Shown in pieces: positions 52,250 to 59,178 of a stretch of DNA of 64,000 nucleotides. A program made the position numbers and the translations under genes. Location: the NCBI RefSeq assembly GCF_000423545.1, contig NZ_KE384031.1:93492-157491 (forward strand), read 5' to 3'. The stretch's first letter is position 1. Each line of letters starts with the position of its first letter. The notes beneath the pieces were generated by a model. That model was not told where the DNA came from, searched no databases, and saw only the letters and a program-made list of their open reading frames with translations. This stretch comes from Metapseudomonas resinovorans DSM 21078 (GTDB lineage: Bacteria; Pseudomonadota; Gammaproteobacteria; Pseudomonadales; Pseudomonadaceae).

Positions 52250-53419
52250 TCACACCATGGAGGGGTTCGGCTCCAGCCCCATCAGCTCGCGGCCGAGGAT
52301 CTGCGCACAAACGTCGTAGTCGGTGTAGGCATGGGCACCGGTCATGTGGGAGTCGCGGAACAGCCGCTGCATCTCGTTGCTCTCGAACCAGCTGGTGCCG
52401 CCGGCAGCCTCGAACAGGCGGTCCACCGACTGGATGCACATCTTCACCGCGTAGGCCTGATTGGTGCGCCAGAAGGCCAGGGTCTCGCGGCTCGGGTACT
52501 GGTGGCGCTCGCCGTGCTCGGCATGCTCCTGCCAGGTCTTCTCAAGGAAGGAACGGGCGGCGGCCACTTGATGGGTGGACTCCGCCAGACGCATCAGCGC
52601 TGGCGTGGCGGTGCCCACGCTGACGCCGGTGTAGGCCCGCACGCGGTTCCGGGTCTTTTCCTTGTAGGCCTCCAGCATGCGCTCGGCGATGCCCAGACTG
52701 ATCGCCGCAAAACCGCTGGCGAAGTAGGGGCGGTAAGGCGCGTAGAAAATCTTGCTGTCCGGATAGAGGCCGAAGCCATCGGAGCGGCCCTCCATCATGT
52801 CCTTGGCGGCCTGGATGCGGTAGTTGGGGACGAAGGCGTCCTTGATGACCAGGGTCTTGGTGCCGCTGCCCTTCATCCCGGCGGCGTACCAGTCGTCACG
52901 GATCTCGTAGTCGCTGCGCGGCAGCACGGCGAAGCAGTAGACCGGCTCGCCTTCGGCATTCTTGCGACGGCAGCCGACGATGGCCCATTCGGCATGGTCG
53001 CTACCGCTGCTCCAGCCCATTTCGCCGTTGAACAGAACCCCGCCCTCGACTTCCTCGACCTTGCCGAACGGTGCAATGGAGCTGCTGGCCGTGGCGTCGG
53101 AATCCTCGCCCCAGACTTCCTCCTGCAGGCGTGCAGAGAACATCGCCAGTTGGTGGCTGTGGGTGCACAGCAGGCTGAAGGCCCAGGCGGTGCTGGCGCA
53201 GGCGCCGGCCAGGGCAACCACGCAATCGGCGAACTCCGGCAGGGAGATTTCCATGCCGCCGTACTTCTTCGGCTGCAGCGCGCGGTGCAGGCCGATGCCC
53301 TTGAGCATGGCGATGTTCTCGTCCGGCACCTGGCGCAGTTGCTCGGCCTTCGCGGCATTGGCGGCGATGGCCGGCAGGATGGCCTTGAGGTCGTCGAGAA
53401 GGGGGTTTGGCTTTTTCAT
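52250..53419 (-). CDS. 4-HPA 3-hydroxylase oxygenase component (C2 type, acyl-CoA-dehydrogenase fold)
   Basis: A 389-residue group D flavin-dependent monooxygenase. Sequence features such as LHRALQPKKYGGMEISLPEFADCVVALAGACASTAWAF, GVLFNGEMGWSSGSDHAEWAIVG, KGSGTKTLVIKDAFVP and the C-terminal DSHMTGAHAYTDYDVCAQILGREL match the Acinetobacter C2 enzyme and HsaA/DszC relatives. It adds the 3-hydroxyl to 4-hydroxyphenylacetate using reduced flavin from the C1 protein. It replaces the unrelated E. coli HpaB. Upstream of the reductase gene on the same strand. Confidence 0.88.
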   Translation of the reverse strand: MKKPNPLLDDLKAILPAIAANAAKAEQLRQVPDENIAMLKGIGLHRALQPKKYGGMEISLPEFADCVVALAGACASTAWAFSLLCTHSHQLAMFSARLQEEVWGEDSDATASSSIAPFGKVEEVEGGVLFNGEMGWSSGSDHAEWAIVGCRRKNAEGEPVYCFAVLPRSDYEIRDDWYAAGMKGSGTKTLVIKDAFVPNYRIQAAKDMMEGRSDGFGLYPDSKIFYAPYRPYFASGFAAISLGIAERMLEAYKEKTRNRVRAYTGVSVGTATPALMRLAESTHQVAAARSFLEKTWQEHAEHGERHQYPSRETLAFWRTNQAYAVKMCIQSVDRLFEAAGGTSWFESNEMQRLFRDSHMTGAHAYTDYDVCAQILGRELMGLEPNPSMV

Positions 53420-53596
53420 GTCGGGCCCTGCTTATTGTTAGAGGTGGCGCCGTTGGGCCGAAGCGGTCCGGATAGCCGGATCAGGCCGCTGCCGCAGGCG
53501 GTAACCCAAGTGGGGTGCAGGGCGATTATGGAAGCGAGGCCCGGGCCTCAGAATGGACGTTACGAAGTCTCGATTGCACTTTTCATAGCGACTTGC

Positions 53597-53694
53597 TGTG
53601 GGGGCGAATTCATTCGCCAAGGGCAACGCAGTTGCCCCCATGAAATCCGTCAGGCAGACCTTCGGCCTGCTTGGCGAATGAATTCACCCCCACA
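53597..53694. repeat. Long inverted repeat TGTGGGGGCGAATTCATTCG
   Basis: Arms TGTGGGGGCGAATTCATTCG and CGAATGAATTCACCCCCACA enclose two smaller hairpins (GGGCAACGCAGTTGCCC; CAGGC...GCCTG). It fills most of the 285-bp gap between hpaR and the oxygenase gene. A half copy lies near 43782. Confidence 0.8.
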
Positions 53695-53704
53695 AGGTCA
53701 CCCG

Positions 53705-54127
53705 TCAGGGCTTGATCTGCTTGAGTTCGTTGAGCAATTCGAAGAGCTGCTTGAGCTTCGCCTCGCCGAACTGATCCTGGATCTTCTGGTAGTTGGCTTC
53801 CATGCCCGAGCTCATGGACACGAAGCACTGCTGGCCTTTTTCAGTCAGGTTCACCAACACGCGGCGCTGGTCCTGCGGGGCCTTGCGGCGCACCAACATG
53901 CCATCGCGCTCCAGGCGCGCCAGCACGCCGGTCATGCTCGGCTTGAGAATGCAGGCGAGGTCAGCCAGTTGGTAGCTTTCCAGTTCGCCGTGCTGTCGCA
54001 ATAGGCGAATCACCCGCCATTGCTGTTCGGTCAGGTCGTGCTGGTTGAGCAACGGGCGGAAGAAACTCATGGCCGCTTCACGGGCCTGCAACAGGGTGAG
54101 GGTCAGGGAGGGTCTGGTTTCGGGCAT
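53705..54127 (-). CDS. hpaR: MarR-family homoprotocatechuate operon repressor HpaR
   Basis: A 140-residue MarR protein, the usual length. LTLTLLQAREAAMSFFRPLLNQHDLTEQQWRVIRLLRQHGELESYQLADLACILKPSMTGVLARLERDGMLVRRKAPQDQRRVLVNLTEKGQ contains the dimer helix, winged HTH and beta-wing and matches HpaR closely. In E. coli HpaR represses the meta-cleavage genes and is released by 4-HPA or homoprotocatechuate. It is the best candidate to bind the palindromes at 44853 and elsewhere. Confidence 0.92.
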   Translation of the reverse strand: MPETRPSLTLTLLQAREAAMSFFRPLLNQHDLTEQQWRVIRLLRQHGELESYQLADLACILKPSMTGVLARLERDGMLVRRKAPQDQRRVLVNLTEKGQQCFVSMSSGMEANYQKIQDQFGEAKLKQLFELLNELKQIKP

Positions 54128-54234
54128 GGTGGCTGTGGTCCGGGACGTATCGTGAAGATTTTAACGAAAATAGCCGGACCACCACAGTTCCCGCAAGATG
54201 AAGGGGCGAAACCGTCGGGCCCGCCCCCGCTGCA

Positions 54235-55557
54235 TCAGGCCTCCTCGAAGCTCAGTTCCGGCGGCTGGCGGCGGAAACCGCCGGTGAGCCAGCCAAGGTA
54301 GATCAACCCCAGCGCCAGCCAGGACAGGCCGAGGATGATCGCCAAGTGGTCGAGACTGACCATCAGCCAGAGCGTCGCGAGCATTCCGATCAGCGGAAAT
54401 ATCAGGAACTGCACCAGCTCGCGCGGGCCACGGCGCTCGCCGTTCAACCAGTAATGGAAGATCACCGACAGATTCACCAGGGTGAAGGCCAGGAAGGCGC
54501 CGAAGTTGATGAACGAAGTCGAAGTGGTCACGTCCATTTGCAGCGCCAGCAGGGCCACGACGCCGCACAGCACGATGCTGCCCACCGGGGTGCCAAAGCG
54601 CTCGCTCAGGCGGCCGAACAGGGAGTGCGGCAGCACGCCATCGCGCCCCATGGCGAACAGCAGGCGCGAGGCGCTGGCCTGCGCGGAAAGACCTGAAGTG
54701 AATTGGCCGACGACCAGGCCGATGAGGAAGATCGACACGAATAAGTCGCCACCGATGTTGCGGGCGATCTCGTAGGCGGCCGAGTCGGCGCTATGGAACT
54801 CGGTGGATGGATGGGCCAGTTGCACGAAGTAGGAAGTGACGATGAAGATCAGGCCGCCGATCAGCGTGATCAGCAATATGGCGCGGGGAATGGTGCGGCG
54901 CGGATCGCGCGTTTCTTCCGTCAGGGTGCTGACCGCGTCGAAGCCGAGGAAGGAATAGCAGGCGATAGCCGCACCACTCATGATCAGCGGCAGTTGCATA
55001 CCCTCCTTGAGGAAGGGTTCCAGCGACCACAACGGCTTGCTCGCATCGCCTAGCACGTAGTGCACGCAGAGCACGACGAAAGCGACCAATACCAGGAACT
55101 GCACCAGCATCAGCGCGCCGTTGATGTTCTTCGCCAGGCGCAGGCCGACCACGTTGATGGCAGTGGTCACACCGATGAAGGCCAGCACCCAAACCGCCTG
55201 GGGCACGGCGGGAAAGGCCGAGTGCAAGTAGGCCGCGCCGATCAGCCAGATGGCCATGGGCAGGAAGAGGTAGTCCAGCAGCACTGCCCAGCCGGCGAGG
55301 AAGCCCAGCTTGGGGTTGATCGCTTTGCGCACGTAGCTGTACGCCGAACCCGCCACGGGGAAGGCGGCGGCCATTCGCGCATAGCTCAGGGCGGTGAAGA
55401 GCATGGCCACGGAGGCTGCGACATAGGCGGCCGGTACCAGGCCGCCAGTGGTGTCGGCGAGGATGCCGAAGGTGCCCAGGACGATGATCGGGGTCATGTA
55501 GGCGATGCCGAAAAGCACCACCGACCCCAGCGACAGGGTGCGCTGAAGATGAGCCAT
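54235..55557 (-). CDS. APC-superfamily amino acid/amine permease (PuuP-like)
   Basis: About 440 residues from the ATG at 55557 (MAHLQRTLSLGSVVLFGIAYMTPIIVLGTFG). Roughly twelve membrane segments, with the AAAFPVAGSAYSYVRKAINPKLGFLAGWAVLLDYLFLPM, YSFLGFDAVSTLTEETRDPRRTIPRAI and SRLLFAMGRDGVLP motifs of the APC family. It lies 85 bp downstream of the nitrilase-superfamily gene on the same strand. Probably imports a nitrogenous substrate for that enzyme; substrate unknown. Confidence 0.88.
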   Translation of the reverse strand: MAHLQRTLSLGSVVLFGIAYMTPIIVLGTFGILADTTGGLVPAAYVAASVAMLFTALSYARMAAAFPVAGSAYSYVRKAINPKLGFLAGWAVLLDYLFLPMAIWLIGAAYLHSAFPAVPQAVWVLAFIGVTTAINVVGLRLAKNINGALMLVQFLVLVAFVVLCVHYVLGDASKPLWSLEPFLKEGMQLPLIMSGAAIACYSFLGFDAVSTLTEETRDPRRTIPRAILLITLIGGLIFIVTSYFVQLAHPSTEFHSADSAAYEIARNIGGDLFVSIFLIGLVVGQFTSGLSAQASASRLLFAMGRDGVLPHSLFGRLSERFGTPVGSIVLCGVVALLALQMDVTTSTSFINFGAFLAFTLVNLSVIFHYWLNGERRGPRELVQFLIFPLIGMLATLWLMVSLDHLAIILGLSWLALGLIYLGWLTGGFRRQPPELSFEEA

Positions 55558-55642
55558 TACCGCTACTCCGAATTGTTGATTGTTGTGGCAGAGCCGATGT
55601 CGGCAGGAAGCGGCCACCCTGCGATAGGCGGCCGAAAAGGAA

Positions 55643-56458
55643 TCAGGTGATCAGCAGTTCGCGACGGCCGTCGGCGTGGTCGATGCGCTCACCCGGCAGC
55701 ACGAACCGCCGCTCGTCCAGGTAGCGGTAGTCGCGACGGGCAGCCGCGAGTCGGGACATGTCCAGCTCGACGATCTGCCGGCACTCGTCGCGTCCGGCCT
55801 CGCAAAGCATTTGGCCGAAGGGGTCGACCACCGCGCTGCCGCCAGCGAACACCAGGTCGCCGTCGCCCTCGCCCACACGGTTCACCATCACCGCATAAGC
55901 CTGGTTCTCCATGGCGCGGGCCATGATGGCGGTGCGGTGGGTAGGGCCATAGGGGTCCATGTTGCCGTTGGTCACCAGGATCAGTTCGGCACCCAACTGG
56001 CCGAGGGCGCGGGCACTCTCCGGGAACTCGATATCGAAGCAGATCAGGATTCCGACGCGGACGCCCTTCCACAGCGCCGTGGCGTAACGATCGCCGGGCG
56101 TGAAAATGCCGCGATCCGAGGCCCAGAGGTGGGTCTTGCGGTAACGCAGGGCGATGCCTTCCGGGGTGATCAGCAGCGTGGTGTTGTAGAAGGCACCCGC
56201 GTCGTTCTCGGCTACGCCGACGACCACCGCGACATTGCGCTCGCGCGCCGCACGCTGCACCGCCTGGACACTGGGGCCGTCCAGTGGCTCGGCAACGGCA
56301 GCGACGCTCTCTTCTGTGGGGAAGCCCATCAGCTGGGTTTCCGGGAAGACCACGAGGTCGGTATTCGGCGCGCAGGCGGCGATGGCCTGGAGGGTGCGTT
56401 CGAGGTTGTAGGCAGTGTCGCCGTCACGGCCGGCGAGTTGGACGAGTTCGACCTTCAT
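55643..56458 (-). CDS. Carbon-nitrogen hydrolase (nitrilase superfamily)
   Basis: A 271-residue enzyme of normal length. The catalytic triad is visible as Glu40 (VVFPETQ), Lys108 (RYRKTHLW) and Cys140 (GILICFDIEFPESAR). The second conserved Glu is in the MARAMENQAYAVMVN region. Members are amidases, omega-amidases and N-carbamoyl hydrolases. The neighbours are an APC permease and, divergently, a LuxR-type regulator. The substrate is unknown, but amide release of ammonia is the probable chemistry. Confidence 0.88.
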   Translation of the reverse strand: MKVELVQLAGRDGDTAYNLERTLQAIAACAPNTDLVVFPETQLMGFPTEESVAAVAEPLDGPSVQAVQRAARERNVAVVVGVAENDAGAFYNTTLLITPEGIALRYRKTHLWASDRGIFTPGDRYATALWKGVRVGILICFDIEFPESARALGQLGAELILVTNGNMDPYGPTHRTAIMARAMENQAYAVMVNRVGEGDGDLVFAGGSAVVDPFGQMLCEAGRDECRQIVELDMSRLAAARRDYRYLDERRFVLPGERIDHADGRRELLIT

Positions 56459-56592
56459 GGGTACTCCTGGTTCTTGTCAGCGGGCGAGCAACGGTCACAA
56501 TGCTCGGCACCCGCACTGGCATGTCCGGAGTATGGAACGCGTCGGGGCCGGGAGTAATTACGCGGGCGTGGTAACCCATCGGGGGTAGAAAC

Positions 56593-57381
56593 ATGAATCC
56601 AACCTTGCAGGACATTGCCTGGCACCAGGCCATCGGCCGGCTGGTCGAACAGCTCGACCGTCCTGGTTTCTGGCTCGCACTGGTGCGCCTGCTGGAGCAG
56701 TATGTGCCCTTCGACAGCTGGGTCGCCCTGCTCTTCAGCGATGGCCGGCCGCAGGTGTTCGCCGAATGCCCCGGTGCCGATGGCGGGCCCGACTCGCTGT
56801 TCCAGGACTACCTGCACGGCCTCTACCAGCTCGACCCCTTCTATATCGCCAGCCGCGAGCAGCACGCCAGCGGGCTGTTCCGTCTGGCCGACGTGGCACC
56901 GGAATGCTTTGAACAGACCGATTACTACCAGCGCTACTTTCGCCTCAATGTGGTGGCTGACGAGGTGCAACTGAACGTGGCCCTGGACGGCGGTAGGGCC
57001 CTCTGCCTATCCCTCGGCTCACGCCAACCCTTCTCCCCGGAGCAACTTGCCCTGCTCAGCCTGATCCAGCCCTGGGTTGCCGGATTGATGCGCCAGCGCC
57101 TGACCTTCGAGAAGGAACTCATGGCCAGCCCTCCGCCACCGGCACCAGCCTGGGAAGCGCAGCTGGAAGCGGCTGGGCAGAAGGTGGAAACCGCCCTCAC
57201 CACGCGCGAGCTGGAAGTCGGCCGGCTGATGCTGAGTGGCTGCTCCAGCAAGGAGATCGCCCGCAAGCTGGATATCTCGGCAGAGACGGTGAAGGTCCAC
57301 CGCAAGCACATCTACAGCAAGCTGGGGATCAAGTCGCAGTCGGAGCTGTTCAGCCTGTTCCTGAAGGCACAGAAGGGGTGA
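56593..57381 (+). CDS. LuxR-family transcriptional regulator
   Basis: A 262-residue regulator. The N-terminal sensory domain (about 1-180) has DIAWHQAIGRLVEQLDRPGFWLALVRLLEQYVPFDSWVALLF and no recognisable acyl-homoserine lactone pocket motif. The C-terminal LuxR HTH is LTTRELEVGRLMLSGCSSKEIARKLDISAETVKVHRKHIYSKLGIKSQSEL. It is divergent from the nitrilase-APC pair, which it probably regulates. It resembles the broken LuxR-type gene at 36717. Confidence 0.88.
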   Translation: MNPTLQDIAWHQAIGRLVEQLDRPGFWLALVRLLEQYVPFDSWVALLFSDGRPQVFAECPGADGGPDSLFQDYLHGLYQLDPFYIASREQHASGLFRLADVAPECFEQTDYYQRYFRLNVVADEVQLNVALDGGRALCLSLGSRQPFSPEQLALLSLIQPWVAGLMRQRLTFEKELMASPPPPAPAWEAQLEAAGQKVETALTTRELEVGRLMLSGCSSKEIARKLDISAETVKVHRKHIYSKLGIKSQSELFSLFLKAQKG

Positions 57382-57395
57382 GGGAGTAGCGCTTC

Positions 57396-57575
57396 TGTGG
57401 GGGCGAACTCATTGGCTATGTCTGCGTTAAATGCCGAAAGCAGCTGCATTGCCCGTAGGAGCTGGCTTGCCAGCGAATGGCCCTGTTTCGCTGGCAAGCC
57501 AGCTCCTACAAGGCTCTTGGCCCGAGGGTAAATTCTCGCAACAGCCAACGCAGATATAGCGAATTCATTCGCCAA
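57396..57575. repeat. Nested palindromic elements
   Basis: An outer inverted repeat, GCTATGTCTGCGTT (57415-57428) and AACGCAGATATAGC (57547-57560), surrounds a complete REP of the GTAGGAGCTGGCTTGCCAGC / GCTGGCAAGCCAGCTCCTAC type at 57455-57509. Flanks also carry halves of the GGGGCGAA...TTCGCC repeat. Confidence 0.78.
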
Positions 57576-57615
57576 GCAAACCGATAGTTCGGCTCAAACA
57601 ATTACTTCCTGCGAA

Positions 57616-57879
57616 TCAACCACTACCGCAACCCTGGCCGAAAACCACATATTCCAGGCGATGAATTTTGCCTTGATGGTCTTCGTAAGTCATATAAGCC
57701 GGAACAACGCCACAAACGTCGGGGATTTCACTTTTTGAAATAACCCTGGCGATATCGAGCTCCATCCCATAGTGATACTGCTCGATAGCGATTTCTCCGG
57801 CGACAGCGGTCTCCTCCGGTTCTTCAGCCAAGGCGAAGGCAGACATGCCGGCAAGCGCCAGCAAGGCAAGAGTTTTCAT
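57616..57879 (-). CDS. Small exported DUF2790 protein
   Basis: 87 residues with signal peptide MKTLALLALAGMSAFALA. The mature part has the DUF2790 pattern: EQYHYGMELDIARVISKSEIPDVCGVVPAYMTYEDHQGKIHRLEYVVFGQGC, with two conserved Cys that probably form a disulfide. The family is largely confined to pseudomonads and has no established function. The gene stands alone. Confidence 0.88.
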   Translation of the reverse strand: MKTLALLALAGMSAFALAEEPEETAVAGEIAIEQYHYGMELDIARVISKSEIPDVCGVVPAYMTYEDHQGKIHRLEYVVFGQGCGSG

Positions 57880-58058
57880 TGGATAGTTTCCGAGTGCTTG
57901 GAAGTTTGAAACTTCGACCAGCTCTCCACGAACTGGCCGAAGGTACAGCGCAACACCTTTCGGTGATGTTTACGGCAGCAAGCGCCTCATCGTGGGAGGC
58001 GGGTTAATTTTAATAGTCGGGAAACTTCACAAACAGCGCCGGATACAACAAGGACTGT
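57880..58058. other. Non-coding gap between DUF2790 and HlyD genes
   Basis: 179 bases, rather AT-rich, that probably hold the DUF2790 promoter. No gene or repeat was found. Confidence 0.4.
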
Positions 58059-58970
58059 TTACTGGGTGAACAACAATCCATCGAGCCAGCCGGAAGTTTC
58101 CGGCCTGGCGCCCTTCTCCCCTATCACCACGGTGCAGGTCATGCCGGCAGCCAGCAGCACGCCTTCGGGAACCTCGTCCAGTTGGATACGCACCGGTACC
58201 CGCTGGGCCAGGCGCACCCAGTTGAAGGTGGGGTTCACGTCGGCGATCAGCTCGCGGCTTTCCGGGTTGTCACGGTCGTAGATGCCCCGGGCGATGCTGT
58301 CCACGCGCCCGGTGAGGCGCTCGCCGCTCATCAGCCTGAGTTCGGCGAGATCCCCTACCTTGATGCGCGGCAGGCGGGTTTCCTCGAAGTAGCCGTTTAC
58401 GTAGAAGGAGCGGTCATCCACCAGGGCCATGGTGGCTTCGCCGCGCTCGGCATAGTCGCCCTTGTAGACGTTGAGGTTGGTGATGTGCCCGGCCACCGGC
58501 GCACGGACTTCGGTGCGTGCCAGATTGAGCCGGGCGGCATCCAGGGCGGAGACCGCCTCCTGGTACTCGGCCAGGGCGGCGGCGGCCAGGTGCCCAGCGT
58601 CCTCGCGGCTTTCACGGGAGACCACCAGGTCGTCCATGTCGGCCCGGCGGTCGGCGTTGACCTTACGCATGTCCAGCGCGGCCTTGCGCGCCGCCACCAG
58701 GGCTTCGGCCTGCTTTACGACCACCTCATAGTGGGAAGGGTCGATACGCAGTAGCAGGTCACCGGCTTTCACCTGCTGGTTGTCCCGCACCCTGACATCC
58801 ACCACCAGACCGGCCACATCCGGGGCAATGTTGATCACGTCGGCGCGCACACGGCCGTCGCGAGTCCAGGGCGAGTCCATGTAGTGCGACCAGAGCGTGC
58901 GCACCAGCACGATCGCCAGGGCGAGGATGAGCAGGGTCGCGCCGACGCTGATGATTCGTTTCAGGGACAT
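58059..58970 (-). CDS. HlyD-family efflux adaptor (AaeA-like)
   Basis: 303 residues. One N-terminal membrane helix (ISVGATLLILALAIVLVRTLW), a biotinyl-lipoyl-like barrel (VRADVINIAPDVAGLVVDVRVRDNQQVKAGDLLLRIDP), a helical hairpin (about 75-160) and the returning strand EVRAPVAGHITNLNVYKGDYAERG. It bridges the FUSC pump to the outer membrane factor. Third protein of an AaeAB-type system, 7 bp after the DUF1656 gene. Confidence 0.9.
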   Translation of the reverse strand: MSLKRIISVGATLLILALAIVLVRTLWSHYMDSPWTRDGRVRADVINIAPDVAGLVVDVRVRDNQQVKAGDLLLRIDPSHYEVVVKQAEALVAARKAALDMRKVNADRRADMDDLVVSRESREDAGHLAAAALAEYQEAVSALDAARLNLARTEVRAPVAGHITNLNVYKGDYAERGEATMALVDDRSFYVNGYFEETRLPRIKVGDLAELRLMSGERLTGRVDSIARGIYDRDNPESRELIADVNPTFNWVRLAQRVPVRIQLDEVPEGVLLAAGMTCTVVIGEKGARPETSGWLDGLLFTQ

Positions 58971-58977
58971 GAGGGCC

Positions 58978-59178
58978 TCAACGGTAGATGGTCAGCGCCA
59001 GGGCGCCATACAGGCAGGTGAACAGGCCGACGCGCAGCAGCGCCGGGTGCCAGGCGTGGCGATACAGGCCGCACCAGGCGAAGAAGCGGTCCAGCCCCCA
59101 GCCCAACAGGAAGGTGACCAGGAACAGGACGGTCAGGCTCGGCATGTAGACGCCGTGCAGGGCAATCTCACGCGGCAT
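58978..59178 (-). CDS. Small DUF1656 membrane protein (AaeX-like)
   Basis: 66 residues starting MPREIALHGVYMPSL after AAGGAGT. Two membrane helices (LTVLFLVTFLLGWGLDRFF; LLRVGLFTCLYGALALTIY) as in DUF1656/AaeX. It overlaps the FUSC stop codon by 11 bp and lies 7 bp before the HlyD gene, as usual for these operons. Role unknown. Confidence 0.9.
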   Translation of the reverse strand: MPREIALHGVYMPSLTVLFLVTFLLGWGLDRFFAWCGLYRHAWHPALLRVGLFTCLYGALALTIYR

